Positions 1 through 15,380 of a stretch of 64,000 nucleotides of DNA are shown here, one piece after another (positions within the stretch are counted from its first letter, which is position 1; the number at the start of each line of letters is the position of its first letter). Below the pieces are notes generated by a model. That model was not told the DNA's origin and did no database searches. It saw nothing but the letters and a program-made list of their open reading frames with translations. The stretch spans positions 2,542,001 through 2,606,000 of the forward strand of contig JARUPU010000033.1 of NCBI GenBank assembly GCA_030544235.1, given 5' to 3'. Origin of the DNA: Lepturacanthus savala (Eukaryota > Chordata > Actinopteri > Scombriformes > Trichiuridae). Position numbers and translations under genes: made by a program.

Positions 1-554
1 GTTTTGGATCAGAAATTCACCTGGAAAAGCTATTGTTTTCATGTGGTTTGTGTTTTAAAGTTTTTATTGCTCTATATGCATTCTCTCAGTCTGAAGAGCC
101 CAAAAAGACAAAAAGTTATATAGGCCTAAATCAGTACAATATTTTTATAGAAAAACTTATTTACCTATTACTTTATGTGAAATGGTATAGTTTTGGATCA
201 GAAATTCACCTGGAAAAGCTATTGTTTTCATGTGGTTTGTATTTTAAAGTTTTTATTGCTCCATATGCATTCTCTCGGTCTGAAGAGCACAAAAAGACAA
301 AAAGCTATATAAGCCTAAATCAGAACAATATTTTTATAGAAAAACTTATTTACCTTTTACTTTATGTGAAATGGTATAGTTTTGGATCAGAAATTCACCT
401 GGAAAAGCTATTGTTTTCATGTGGTTTGTGTTTTAAAGTTTTTATTGCTCCATATGCATTCTCTCGGTCTGAAGAGCACAAAAAGACAAAAAGCTATATA
501 AGCCTAAATCAGAACAATATTTTTATAGAAAATCTTATTTACCTTTAACTTTAT

Positions 555-3500
555 GTGAAATGGTACAGTTTTGGATCAGAAATTCACCTGGAAAAGCTAT
601 TGTTTTCATGTGGTTTGTGTTTTAAAGTTTTTATTGCTCCATATGCATTCTCTCGGTCGGAAGAGCACAAAAAGACCAAAAGCTATGTAGGCCTAAATCA
701 GTACAATATTTTTACAGAAAATCTTATTTACCTTTTACTATATGTAAAATGGTATAGTTTTGGATCAGAAATTCACCTGGAAAAGCTATTGTTTTCATGT
801 GGTTTGTGTTTTAAAGTTTTTATTGCTCCATATGCATTCTCTCGGTCTGAAGAGCCCAAAAAGACAAAAAGCTATATAGGCCTAAATCAGTACAATATTT
901 TTATAGAAAAACTTATTTACCTTTTACTTTATGTGAAATGGTATAGTTTTGGATCAGAAATTCACCTGGAAAAGCTATTGTTTTCATGTGGTTTGTGTTT
1001 TAAAGTTTTTATTGCTCCATATGCATTCTCTCGGTCTGAAGAGCCCAAAAAGACAAAAAGTTATATAGGCCTAAATCAGTACAATATTTTTATAGAAAAA
1101 CTTATTTACCTTTTACTTTATGTGAAATGGTATAGTTTTGGATCAGAAATTCACCTGGAAAAGCTATTGTTTTCATGTGGTTTGTGTTTTAAAGTTTTTA
1201 TTGCTCCATATGCATTCTCTCGGTCTGAAGAGCACAAAAAGACAAAAAGCTATATAAGCCTAAATCAGAACAATATTTTTATAGAAAATCTTATTTACCT
1301 TTAACTTTATGTGAAATGGTATAGTTTTGGATCAGAAATTCACCTGGAAAAGCTATTGTTTTCATGTGGTTTGTGTTTTAAAGTTTTTATTGCTCCATAT
1401 GCATTCTCTCGGTTGGAAGAGCACAAAAAGACCAAAAGCTATGTAGGCCTAAATCAGTACAATATTTTTACAGAAAATCTTATTTACCTTTTACTATATG
1501 TAAAATGGTATAGTTTTGGATCAGAAATTCACCTGGAAAAGCTATTGTTTTCATGTGGTTTGTGTTTTAAAGTTTTTATTGCTCCATATGCATTCTCTCG
1601 GTCTGAAGAGCCCAAAAAGACAAAAAGCTATATAGGCCTAAATCAGTACAATATTTTTATAGAAAAACTTATTTACCTTTTACTTTATGTGAAATGGTAT
1701 AGTTTTGGATCAGAAATTCACCTGGAAAAGCTATTGTTTTCATGTGGTTTGTGTTTTAAAGTTTTTATTGCTCCATATGCATTCTCTCGGTCTGAAGAGC
1801 CCAAAAAGACAAAAAGTTATATAGGCCTAAATCAGTACAATATTTTTATAGAAAAACTTATTTACCTTTTACTTTATGTGAAATGGTATAGTTTTGGATC
1901 AGAAATTCACCTGGAAAAGCTATTGTTTTCATGTGGTTTGTGTTTTAAAGTTTTTATTGCTCCATATGCATTCTCTCGGTCTGAAGATCACAAAAAAACA
2001 AAAAGCTATATAAGCCTAAATCAGAACAATATTTTTATAGAAAATCTTATTTACCTTTAACTTTATGTGAAATGGTACAGTTTTGGATCAGAAATTCACC
2101 TGGAAAAGCTATTGTTTTCAGGTGGTTTGTGTTTTAAAGTTTTTATTGCTCCATATGCATTCTCTCGGTTGGAAGAGCACAAAAAGACCAAAAGCTATGT
2201 AGGCCTAAATCAGTACAATATTTTTACAGAAAATCTTATTTACCTTTTACTATATGTAAAATGGTATAGTTTTGGATCAGAAATTCACCTGGAAAAGCTA
2301 TTGTTTTCATGTGGTTTGTGTTTTAAAGTTTTTATTGCTCCATATGCATTCTCTCGGTCTGAAGAGCCCAAAAAGACAAAAAGCTATATAGGCCTAAATC
2401 AGTACAATATTTTTATAGAAAAACTTATTTACCTTTTACTTTATGTGAAATGGTATAGTTTTGGATCAGAAATTCACCTGGAAAAGCTATTGTTTTCATG
2501 TGGTTTGTGTTTTAAAGTTTTTATTGCTCCATATGCATTCTCTCGGTCTGAAGAGCCCAAAAAGACAAAAAGTTATATAGGCCTAAATCAGTACAATATT
2601 TTTATAGAAAAACTTATTTACCTTTTACTTTATGTGAAATGGTATAGTTTTGGATCAGAAATTCACCTGGAAAAGCTATTGTTTTCATGTGGTTTGTGTT
2701 TTAAAGTTTTTATTGCTCCATATGCATTCTCTCGGTCTGAAGATCACAAAAAAACAAAAAGCTATATAAGCCTAAATCAGAACAATATTTTTATAGAAAA
2801 TCTTATTTACCTTTAACTTTATGTGAAATGGTACAGTTTTGGATCAGAAATTCACCTGGAAAAGCTATTGTTTTCATGTGGTTTGTGTTTTAAAGTTTTT
2901 ATTGCTCCATATGCATTCTCTCGGTTGGAAGAGCACAAAAAGACCAAAAGCTATGTAGGCCTAAATCAGTACAATATTTTTACAGAAAATCTTATTTACC
3001 TTTTACTATATGTAAAATGGTATAGTTTTGGATCAGAAATTCACCTGGAAAAGCTATTGTTTTCATGTGGTTTGTGTTTTAAAGTTTTTATTGCTCCATA
3101 TGCATTCTCTCGGTCTGAAGAGCCCAAAAAGACAAAAAGCTATATAGGCCTAAATCAGTACAATATTTTTATAGAAAAACTTATTTACCTTTTACTTTAT
3201 GTGAAATGGTATAGTTTGGGATCAGAAATTCACCTGGAAAAGCTATTGTTTTCATGTGGTTTGTGTTTTAAAGTTTTTATTGCTCTATATGCATTCTCTC
3301 GGTCTGAAGAGCCCAAAAAGACAAAAAGTTATATAGGCCTAAATCAGTACAATATTTTTATAGAAAAACGTATTTACCTATTACTTTATGTGAAATGGTA
3401 TAGTTTTGGATCAGAAATTCACCTGGAAAAGCTATTGTTTTCATGTGGTTTGTGTTTTAAAGTTTTTATTGCTCCATATGCATTCTCTCGGTCTGAAGAG

Positions 3501-3578
3501 CACAAAAAGACAAAAAGCTATATAAGCCTAAATCAGAACAATATTTTTATAGAAAATCTTATTTACCTTTAACTTTAT
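555..3578. repeat. 756-bp higher-order repeat, four consecutive units
   Basis: Four consecutive 756-bp blocks (555-1310, 1311-2066, 2067-2822, 2823-3578) each hold four 189-bp monomers in the same order of variants. The fourth monomer of each block ends with CTTATTTACCTTTAAC, where TAA closes the open frame, so the frame restarts exactly every 756 bp. Blocks differ from one another by scattered single changes, for example a G near 2121 where the others have T. This is the multi-monomer unit structure known from alphoid-type arrays. Confidence 0.93.
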
Positions 3579-6500
3579 GTGAAATGGTACAGTTTTGGAT
3601 CAGAAATTCACCTGGAAAAGCTATTGTTTTCATGTGGTTTGTGTTTTAAAGTTTTTATTGCTCCATATACATTCTCTCGGTTGGAAGAGCACAAAAAGAC
3701 CAAAAGCTATGTAGGCCTAAATCAATACAATATTTTTACAGAAAATCTTATTTACCTTTTACTATTTGTAAAATGGTATAGTTTTGGATCAGAAATTCAC
3801 CTGGAAAAGCTATTGTTTTCATGTGGTTTGTGTTTTAAAGTTTTTATTGCTCCATATGCATTCTCTCGGTATGAAGAGCCCAAAAAGACAAAAAGCTATA
3901 TAGGCCTAAATCAGTACAATATTTTCATAGAAAAACTTATTTACATTTACTATATGTGAAATGGTATAGTTTTGGATCAGAAATTCACCTGGAAAAGCTA
4001 TTGTTTTCATGTGGTCTGTGTTTTAAAGTTTTTATTGCTCCATATGCATTCTCTCGGTCTGAAGAGCACAAAAAGACAAAAAGCTATATAGGCCTAAATC
4101 AGTACAATATTTTTATAGAAAAACTTATTTACCTTTTACTTTATGTGAAATGGTATAGTTTTGGATCAGAAATTCACCTGGAAAAGCTATTGTTTTCATG
4201 TGGTTTGTGTTTTAAAGTTTTTATTGCTCCATATGCATTCTCTCGGTCTGAAGAGCACAAAAAGACAAAAAGCTATATAAGCCTAAATCAGAACAATATT
4301 TTTATAGAAAAACTTATTTACCTTTTACTTTATGTGAAATGGTATAGTTTTGGATCAGAAATTCACCTGGAAAAGCTATTGTTTTCATGTGGTTTGTATT
4401 TTAAAGTTTTTATTGCTCCATATGCATTCTCTCGGTCTGAAGAGAACAAAAAGACAAAAAGCTATGTAAGCCTAAATCAGTACAATATTTTTACAGAAAA
4501 TCTTATTTACCTTTTACTATATGTGAAATGGTATAGTTTTGGATCAGAAATTCACCTGGAAAAGCTATTGTTTTCATGTGGTTTGTGTTTTAAAGTTTTT
4601 ATTGCTCCATATGCATTCTCTCGGTCTGAAGAGCCCAAAAAGACAAAAAGCTATATAGGCCTAAATCAGTACAATATTTTTATAGAAAAACTTATTTACC
4701 TTTTACTTTATGTGAAATGGTACAGTTTTGGATCAGAAATTCACCTGGAAAAGCTATTGTTTTCATGTGGTTTGTGTTTTAAAGTTTTTATTGCTCCATA
4801 TGCATTCTCTCGGTCGGAAGAGCACAAAAAGACCAAAAGCTATGTAGGCCTAAATCAGTACAATATTTTTACAGAAAATCTTATTTACCTTTTACTATAT
4901 GTAAAATGGTATAGTTTTGGATCAGAAATTCACCTGGAAAAGCTATTGTTTTCATGGGGTTTGTGTTTTAAAGTTTTTATTGCTCCATATGCATTCTCTC
5001 GGTCTGAAGAGCCCAAAAAGACAAAAAGCTATATAGGCCTAAATCAGTACAATATTTTCATAGAAAAACTTATTTACCTTTTACTTTATGTGAAATGGTA
5101 TAGTTTTGGATCAGAAATTCACCTGGAAAAGCTATTGTTTTCATGTGGTTTGTGTTTTAAAGTTTTATTGCTCCATATGCATTCTCTCGGTCGGAAGAGC
5201 ACAAAAAGACCAAAAGCTATGTAGGCCTAAATCAGTACAATATTTTTACAGAAAATCTTATTTACCTTTTACTATATGTAAAATGGTATAGTTTTGGATC
5301 AGAAATTCACCTGGAAAAGCTATTGTTTTCATGTGGTTTGTGTTTTAAAGTTTTTATTGCTCCATATGCATTCTCTCGGTCTGAAGAGCCCAAAAAGACA
5401 AAAAGCTATATAGGCCTAAATCAGTACAATATTTTTATAGAAAAACTTATTTACCTTTTACTTTATGTGAAATGGTATAGTTTTGGATCAAAATTCACCT
5501 GGAAAAGCTATTGTTTTCATGTGGTTTGTGTTTTAAAGTTTTTATTGCTCCATATGCATTCTCTCGGTCGGAAGAGCACAAAAAGACCAAAAGCTATGTA
5601 GGCCTAAATCAGTACAATATTTTTACAGAAAATCTTATTTACCTTTTACTATATGTAAAATGGTATATTTTTGGATCAGAAATTCACCTGGAAAAGCTAT
5701 TGTTTTCATGTGGTTTGTGTTTTAAAGTTTTTATTGCTCCATATGCATTCTCTCGGTCTGAAGAGCCCAAAAAGACAAAAAGCTATATAGGCCTAAATCA
5801 GTACAATATTTTCATAGAAAAACTTATTTACCTTTTACTTTATGTGAAATGGTATAGTTTTGGATCAGAAATTCACCTGGAAAAGCTATTGTTTTCATGT
5901 GGTTTGTGTTTTAAAGTTTTATTGCTCCATATGCATTCTCTCGGTCGGAAGAGCACAAAAAGACCAAAAGCTATGTAGGCCTAAATCAGTACAATATTTT
6001 TACAGAAAATCTTATTTACCTTTTACTATATGTAAAATGGTATAGTTTTGGATCAGAAATTCACCTGGAAAAGCTATTGTTTTCATGTGGTTTGTGTTTT
6101 AAAGTTTTTATTGCTCCATATGCATTCTCTCGGTCTGAAGAGCCCAAAAAGACAAAAAGCTATATAGGCCTAAATCAGTACAATATTTTTATAGAAAAAC
6201 TTATTTACCTTTTACTTTATGTGAAATGGTATAGTTTTGGATCAGAAATTCACCTGGAAAAGCTATTGTTTTCATGTGGTTTGTGTTTTAAAGTTTTTAT
6301 TGCTCCATATGCATTCTCTCGGTCGGAAGAGCACAAAAAGACCAAAAGCTATATAGGCCTAAATCAGTACAATATTTTCATAGAAAAACTTATTTACCTT
6401 TTACTTTATGTGAAATGGTATAGTTTTGGATCAGAAATTCACCTGGAAAAGCTATTGTTTTCATGTGGTTTGTGTTTTAAAGTTTTTATTGCTCCATATG

Positions 6501-9500
6501 CATTCTCTCGGTCTGAAGAGCACAAAAAGACAAAAAGCTATATAAGCCTAAATCAGAACAATATTTTTATAGAAAATCTTATTTACCTTTAACTTTATGT
6601 GAAATGGTACAGTTTTGGATCAGAAATTCACCTGGAAAAACTATTGTTTTCATGTGGTTTGTGTTTTAAAGTTTTTATTGCTCCATATGCATTCTCTCGG
6701 TCGGAAGAGCACAAAAAGACCAAAAGCTATGTAGGCCTAAATCAGTACAATATTTTTACAGAAAATCTTATTTACCTTTTACTATATGTAAAATGGTATA
6801 TTTTTGGATCAGAAATTCACCTGGAAAAGCTATTGTTTTCATGTGGTTTGTGTTTTAAAGTTTTTATTGCTCCATATGCATTCTCTCGGTCTGAAGAGCC
6901 CAAAAAGACAAAAAGCTATATAGGCCTAAATCAGTACAATATTTTTATAGAAAATCTTATTTACCTTTAACTTTATGTGAAATGGTACAGTTTTGGATCA
7001 GAAATTCACCTGGAAAAGCTATTGTTTTCATGTGGTTTGTGTTTTAAAGTTTTTATTGCTCCATATGCATTCTCTCGGTCGGAAGAGCCCAAAAAGACAA
7101 AAAGCTATATAGGCCTAAATCAGTACAATATTTTTATAGAAAAACTTATTTACCTTTTACTTTATGTGAAATGGTATAGTTTTGGATCAGAAATTCACCT
7201 GGAAAGGCTATTGTTTTCATGTGGTTTGTGTTTTAAAGTTTTTATTGCTCCATATGCATTCTCTCGGTCGGAAGAGCACAAAAAGACCAAAAGCTATGTA
7301 GGCCTAAATCAGTACAATATTTTTACAGAAAATCTTATTTACCTTTTACTATATGTAAAATGGTATAGTTTTGGATCAGAAATTCACCTGGAAAAGCTAT
7401 TGTTTTCATGTGGTTTGTGTTTTAAAGTTTTTATTGCTCCATATGCATTCTCTCGGTCTGAAGAGCCCAAAAAGACAAAAAGCTATATAGGCCTAAATCA
7501 GTACAATATTTTCATAGAAAAACTTATTTACCTTTTACTTTATGTGAAATGGTATAGTTTGGGATCAGAAATTCACCTGGAAAAGCTATTGTTTTCATGT
7601 GGTTTGTGTTTTAAAGTTTTATTGCTCCATATGCATTCTCTCGGTCGGAAGAGCACAAAAAGACCAAAAGCTATGTAGGCCTAAATCAGTACAATATTTT
7701 TACAGAAAATCTTATTTACCTTTTACTATATGTAAAATGGTATAGTTTTGGATCAGAAATTCACCTGGAAAAGCTATTGTTTTCATGTGGTTTGTGTTTT
7801 AAACTTTTTATTGCTCCATATGCATTCTCTCGGTCTGAAGAGCCCAAAAAGACAAAAAGCTATATAGGCCTAAATCAGTACAATATTTTCATAGAAAAAC
7901 TTATTTACCTTTTACTTTATGTGAAATGGTATAGTTTTGGATCAGAAATTCACCTGGAAAAGCTATTGTTTTCATGTGGTTTGTGTTTTAAAGTTTTATT
8001 GCTCCATATGCATTCTCTCGGTCGGAAGAGCACAAAAAGACCAAAAGCTATGTAGGCCTAAATCAGTACAATATTTTTACAGAAAATCTTATTTACCTTT
8101 TACTATATGTAAAATGGTATATTTTTGGATCAGAAATTCACCTGGAAAAGCTATTGTTTTCATGTGGTTTGTGTTTTAAAGTTTTTATTGCTCCATATGC
8201 ATTCTCTCGGTCTGAAGAGCCCAAAAAGACAAAAAGCTATATAGGCCTAAATCAGTACAATATTTTTATAGAAAAACTTATTTACCTTTTACTTTATGTG
8301 AAATGGTATAGTTTTGGATCAGAAATTCACCTGGAAAAGCTATTGTTTTCATGTGGTTTGTGTTTTAAACTTTTTATTGCTCCATATGCATTCTCTCGGT
8401 CTGAAGAGCCCAAAAAGACAAAAAGCTATATAGGCCTAAATCAGTACAATATTTTCATAGAAAAACTTATTTACCTTTTACTTTATGTGAAATGGTATAG
8501 TTTTGGATCAGAAATTCACCTGGAAAAGCTATTGTTTTCATGTGGTTTGTGTTTTAAAGTTTTATTGCTCCATATACATTCTCTCGGTCGGAAGAGCACA
8601 AAAAGACCAAAAGCTATGTAGGCCTAAATCAGTACAATATTTTTACAGAAAATCTTATTTACCTTTTACTATATGTAAAATGGTATAGTTTTGGATCAGA
8701 GATTCACCTGGAAAAGCTATTGTTTTCATGTGGTTTGTGTTTTAAACTTTTTATTGCTCCATATGCATTCTCTCGGTTGGAAGAGCACAAAAAGACCAAA
8801 AGCTATGTAGGCCTAAATCAGTACAATATTTTTACAGAAAATCTTATTTACCTTTTACTATATGTAAAATGGTATAGTTTTGGATCAGAAATTCACCTGG
8901 AAAAGCTATTGTTTTCATGTGGTTTGTGTTTTAAAGTTTTTATTGCTCCATATGCATTCTCTCGGTCTGAAGAGCCCAAAAAGACAAAAAGCTATATAGG
9001 CCTAAATCAGTACAATATTTTTATAGAAAAACTTATTTACCTTTTACTTTATGTGAAATGGTATAGTTTTGGATCAGAAATTCACCTGGAAAAGCTATTG
9101 TTTTCATGTGGTTTGTGTTTTAAAGTTTTTATTGCTCCATATGCATTCTCTCGGTCTGAAGAGCCCAAAAAGACAAAAAGTTATATAGGCCTAAATCAGT
9201 ACAATATTTTTATAGAAAAACTTATTTACCTTTTACTTTATGTGAAATGGTATAGTTTTGGATCAGAAATTCACCTGGAAAAGCTATTGTTTTCATGTGG
9301 TTTGTGTTTTAAAGTTTTTATTGCTCCATATGCATTCTCTCGGTCTGAAGATCACAAAAAAACAAAAAGCTATATAAGCCTAAATCAGAACAATATTTTT
9401 ATAGAAAATCTTATTTACCTTTAACTTTATGTGAAATGGTACAGTTTTGGATCAGAAATTCACCTGGAAAAGCTATTGTTTTCATGTGGTTTGTGTTTTA

Positions 9501-12500
9501 AAGTTTTTATTGCTCCATATGCATTCTCTCGGTTGGAAGAGCACAAAAAGACCAAAAGCTATGTAGGCCTAAATCAGTACAATATTTTTACAGAAAATCT
9601 TATTTACCTTTTACTATATGTAAAATGGTATAGTTTTGGATCAGAAATTCACCTGGAAAAGCTATTGTTTTCATGTGGTTTGTGTTTTAAAGTTTTTATT
9701 GCTCCATATGCATTCTCTCGGTCTGAAGAGCCCAAAAAGACAAAAAGCTATATAGGCCTAAATCAGTACAATATTTTTATAGAAAAACTTATTTACCTTT
9801 TACTTTATGTGAAATGGTATAGTTTGGGATCAGAAATTCACCTGGAAAAGCTATTGTTTTCATGTGGTTTGTGTTTTAAAGTTTTTATTGCTCTATATGC
9901 ATTCTCTCGGTCTGAAGAGCCCAAAAAGACAAAAAGTTATATAGGCCTAAATCAGTACAATATTTTTATAGAAAAACTTATTTACCTATTACTTTATGTG
10001 AAATGGTATAGTTTTGGATCAGAAATTCACCTGGAAAAGCTATTGTTTTCATGTGGTTTGTGTTTTAAAGTTTTTATTGCTCCATATGCATTCTCTCGGT
10101 CTGAAGAGCACAAAAAGACAAAAAGCTATATAAGCCTAAATCAGAACAATATTTTTATAGAAAATCTTATTTACCTTTAACTTTATGTGAAATGGTACAG
10201 TTTTGGATCAGAAATTCACCTGGAAAAGCTATTGTTTTCATGTGGTTTGTGTTTTAAAGTTTTTATTGCTCCATATACATTCTCTCGGTTGGAAGAGCAC
10301 AAAAAGACCAAAAGCTATGTAGGCCTAAATCAATACAATATTTTTACAGAAAATCTTATTTACCTTTTACTATTTGTAAAATGGTATAGTTTTGGATCAG
10401 AAATTCACCTGGAAAAGCTATTGTTTTCATGTGGTTTGTGTTTTAAAGTTTTTATTGCTCCATATGCATTCTCTCGGTATGAAGAGCCCAAAAAGACAAA
10501 AAGCTATATAGGCCTAAATCAGTACAATATTTTCATAGAAAAACTTATTTACATTTACTATATGTGAAATGGTATAGTTTTGGATCAGAAATTCACCTGG
10601 AAAAGCTATTGTTTTCATGTGGTCTGTGTTTTAAAGTTTTTATTGCTCCATATGCATTCTCTCGGTCTGAAGAGCACAAAAAGACAAAAAGCTATATAGG
10701 CCTAAATCAGTACAATATTTTTATAGAAAAACTTATTTACCTTTTACTTTATGTGAAATGGTATAGTTTTGGATCAGAAATTCACCTGGAAAAGCTATTG
10801 TTTTCATGTGGTTTGTGTTTTAAAGTTTTTATTGCTCCATATGCATTCTCTCGGTCTGAAGAGCACAAAAAGACAAAAAGCTATATAAGCCTAAATCAGA
10901 ACAATATTTTTATAGAAAAACTTATTTACCTTTTACTTTATGTGAAATGGTATAGTTTTGGATCAGAAATTCACCTGGAAAAGCTATTGTTTTCATGTGG
11001 TTTGTATTTTAAAGTTTTTATTGCTCCATATGCATTCTCTCGGTCTGAAGAGAACAAAAAGACAAAAAGCTATGTAAGCCTAAATCAGTACAATATTTTT
11101 ACAGAAAATCTTATTTACCTTTTACTATATGTGAAATGGTATAGTTTTGGATCAGAAATTCACCTGGAAAAGCTATTGTTTTCATGTGGTTTGTGTTTTA
11201 AAGTTTTTATTGCTCCATATGCATTCTGTCGGTCTGAAGAGCCCAAAAAGACAAAAAGCTATATAGGCCTAAATCAGTACAATATTTTTATAGAAAAACT
11301 TATTTACCTTTTACTTTATGTGAAATGGTACAGTTTTGGATCAGAAATTCACCTGGAAAAGCTATTGTTTTCATGTGGTTTGTGTTTTAAAGTTTTTATT
11401 GCTCCATATGCATTCTCTCGGTCGGAAGAGCACAAAAAGACCAAAAGCTATGTAGGCCTAAATCAGTACAATATTTTTACAGAAAATCTTATTTACCTTT
11501 TACTATATGTAAAATGGTATAGTTTTGGATCAGAAATTCACCTGGAAAAGCTATTGTTTTCATGGGGTTTGTGTTTTAAAGTTTTTATTGCTCCATATGC
11601 ATTCTCTCGGTCTGAAGAGCCCAAAAAGACAAAAAGCTATATAGGCCTAAATCAGTACAATATTTTCATAGAAAAACTTATTTACCTTTTACTTTATGTG
11701 AAATGGTATAGTTTTGGATCAGAAATTCACCTGGAAAAGCTATTGTTTTCATGTGGTTTGTGTTTTAAAGTTTTATTGCTCCATATGCATTCTCTCGGTC
11801 GGAAGAGCACAAAAAGACCAAAAGCTATGTAGGCCTAAATCAGTACAATATTTTTACAGAAAATCTTATTTACCTTTTACTATATGTAAAATGGTATAGT
11901 TTTGGATCAGAAATTCACCTGGAAAAGCTATTGTTTTCATGTGGTTTGTGTTTTAAAGTTTTTATTGCTCCATATGCATTCTCTCGGTCTGAAGAGCCCA
12001 AAAAGACAAAAAGCTATATAGGCCTAAATCAGTACAATATTTTTATAGAAAAACTTATTTACCTTTTACTTTATGTGAAATGGTATAGTTTTGGATCAAA
12101 ATTCACCTGGAAAAGCTATTGTTTTCATGTGGTTTGTGTTTTAAAGTTTTTATTGCTCCATATGCATTCTCTCGGTCGGAAGAGCACAAAAAGACCAAAA
12201 GCTATGTAGGCCTAAATCAGTACAATATTTTTACAGAAAATCTTATTTACCTTTTACTATATGTAAAATGGTATATTTTTGGATCAGAAATTCACCTGGA
12301 AAAGCTATTGTTTTCATGTGGTTTGTGTTTTAAAGTTTTTATTGCTCCATATGCATTCTCTCGGTCTGAAGAGCCCAAAAAGACAAAAAGCTATATAGGC
12401 CTAAATCAGTACAATATTTTCATAGAAAAACTTATTTACCTTTTACTTTATGTGAAATGGTATAGTTTTGGATCAGAAATTCACCTGGAAAAGCTATTGT

Positions 12501-15380
12501 TTTCATGTGGTTTGTGTTTTAAAGTTTTATTGCTCCATATGCATTCTCTCGGTCGGAAGAGCACAAAAAGACCAAAAGCTATGTAGGCCTAAATCAGTAC
12601 AATATTTTTACAGAAAATCTTATTTACCTTTTACTATATGTAAAATGGTATAGTTTTGGATCAGAAATTCACCTGGAAAAGCTATTGTTTTCATGTGGTT
12701 TGTGTTTTAAAGTTTTTATTGCTCCATATGCATTCTCTCGGTCTGAAGAGCCCAAAAAGACAAAAAGCTATATAGGCCTAAATCAGTACAATATTTTTAT
12801 AGAAAAACTTATTTACCTTTTACTTTATGTGAAATGGTATAGTTTTGGATCAGAAATTCACCTGGAAAAGCTATTGTTTTCATGTGGTTTGTGTTTTAAA
12901 GTTTTTATTGCTCCATATGCATTCTCTCGGTCGGAAGAGCACAAAAAGACCAAAAGCTATATAGGCCTAAATCAGTACAATATTTTCATAGAAAAACTTA
13001 TTTACCTTTTACTTTATGTGAAATGGTATAGTTTTGGATCAGAAATTCACCTGGAAAAGCTATTGTTTTCATGTGGTTTGTGTTTTAAAGTTTTTATTGC
13101 TCCATATGCATTCTCTCGGTCTGAAGAGCACAAAAAGACAAAAAGCTATATAAGCCTAAATCAGAACAATATTTTTATAGAAAATCTTATTTACCTTTAA
13201 CTTTATGTGAAATGGTACAGTTTTGGATCAGAAATTCACCTGGAAAAACTATTGTTTTCATGTGGTTTGTGTTTTAAAGTTTTTATTGCTCCATATGCAT
13301 TCTCTCGGTCGGAAGAGCACAAAAAGACCAAAAGCTATGTAGGCCTAAATCAGTACAATATTTTTACAGAAAATCTTATTTACCTTTTACTATATGTAAA
13401 ATGGTATATTTTTGGATCAGAAATTCACCTGGAAAAGCTATTGTTTTCATGTGGTTTGTGTTTTAAAGTTTTTATTGCTCCATATGCATTCTCTCGGTCT
13501 GAAGAGCCCAAAAAGACAAAAAGCTATATAGGCCTAAATCAGTACAATATTTTTATAGAAAATCTTATTTACCTTTAACTTTATGTGAAATGGTACAGTT
13601 TTGGATCAGAAATTCACCTGGAAAAGCTATTGTTTTCATGTGGTTTGTGTTTTAAAGTTTTTATTGCTCCATATGCATTCTCTCGGTCGGAAGAGCCCAA
13701 AAAGACAAAAAGCTATATAGGCCTAAATCAGTACAATATTTTTATAGAAAAACTTATTTACCTTTTACTTTATGTGAAATGGTATAGTTTTGGATCAGAA
13801 ATTCACCTGGAAAGGCTATTGTTTTCATGTGGTTTGTGTTTTAAAGTTTTTATTGCTCCATATGCATTCTCTCGGTCGGAAGAGCACAAAAAGACCAAAA
13901 GCTATGTAGGCCTAAATCAGTACAATATTTTTACAGAAAATCTTATTTACCTTTTACTATATGTAAAATGGTATAGTTTTGGATCAGAAATTCACGTGGA
14001 AAAGCTATTGTTTTCATGTGGTTTGTGTTTTAAAGTTTTTATTGCTCCATATGCATTCTCTCGGTCTGAAGAGCCCAAAAAGACAAAAAGCTATATAGGC
14101 CTAAATCAGTACAATATTTTCATAGAAAAACTTATTTACCTTTTACTTTATGTGAAATGGTATAGTTTGGGATCAGAAATTCACCTGGAAAAGCTATTGT
14201 TTTCATGTGGTTTGTGTTTTAAAGTTTTATTGCTCCATATGCATTCTCTCGGTCGGAAGAGCACAAAAAGACCAAAAGCTATGTAGGCCTAAATCAGTAC
14301 AATATTTTTACAGAAAATCTTATTTACCTTTTACTATATGTAAAATGGTATAGTTTTGGATCAGAAATTCACCTGGAAAAGCTATTGTTTTCATGTGGTT
14401 TGTGTTTTAAACTTTTTATTGCTCCATATGCATTCTCTCGGTCTGAAGAGCCCAAAAAGACAAAAAGCTATATAGGCCTAAATCAGTACAATATTTTCAT
14501 AGAAAAACTTATTTACCTTTTACTTTATGTGAAATGGTATAGTTTTGGATCAGAAATTCACCTGGAAAAGCTATTGTTTTCATGTGGTTTGTGTTTTAAA
14601 GTTTTATTGCTCCATATGCATTCTCTCGGTCGGAAGAGCACAAAAAGACCAAAAGCTATGTAGGCCTAAATCAGTACAATATTTTTACAGAAAATCTTAT
14701 TTACCTTTTACTATATGTAAAATGGTATATTTTTGGATCAGAAATTCACCTGGAAAAGCTATTGTTTTCATGTGGTTTGTGTTTTAAAGTTTTTATTGCT
14801 CCATATGCATTCTCTCGGTCTGAAGAGCCCAAAAAGACAAAAAGCTATATAGGCCTAAATCAGTACAATATTTTTATAGAAAAACTTATTTACCTTTTAC
14901 TTTATGTGAAATGGTATAGTTTTGGATCAGAAATTCACCTGGAAAAGCTATTGTTTTCATGTGGTTTGTGTTTTAAACTTTTTATTGCTCCATATGCATT
15001 CTCTCGGTCTGAAGAGCCCAAAAAGACAAAAAGCTATATAGGCCTAAATCAGTACAATATTTTCATAGAAAAACTTATTTACCTTTTACTTTATGTGAAA
15101 TGGTATAGTTTTGGATCAGAAATTCACCTGGAAAAGCTATTGTTTTCATGTGGTTTGTGTTTTAAAGTTTTATTGCTCCATATACATTCTCTCGGTCGGA
15201 AGAGCACAAAAAGACCAAAAGCTATGTAGGCCTAAATCAGTACAATATTTTTACAGAAAATCTTATTTACCTTTTACTATATGTAAAATGGTATAGTTTT
15301 GGATCAGAGATTCACCTGGAAAAGCTATTGTTTTCATGTGGTTTGTGTTTTAAACTTTTTATTGCTCCATATGCATTCTC
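2165..15380. repeat. 6608-bp tandem segmental duplication inside the satellite
   Basis: Everything from about 2165 to 8772 recurs from about 8773 to 15380 at a constant offset of 6608 bp, including single-base private variants and the 188-bp monomers. The offset is 35 monomers minus 7 single-base deletions. Differences I can see include G3370 against T9978, C4620 against G11228 and C7388 against G13996, so the copies are nearly identical. The join falls within about 8755-8780, where the upstream sequence matches 15363 and the downstream sequence matches about 2165. A very recent unequal exchange is the simplest explanation. A long-read assembly artefact remains possible. Confidence 0.9.
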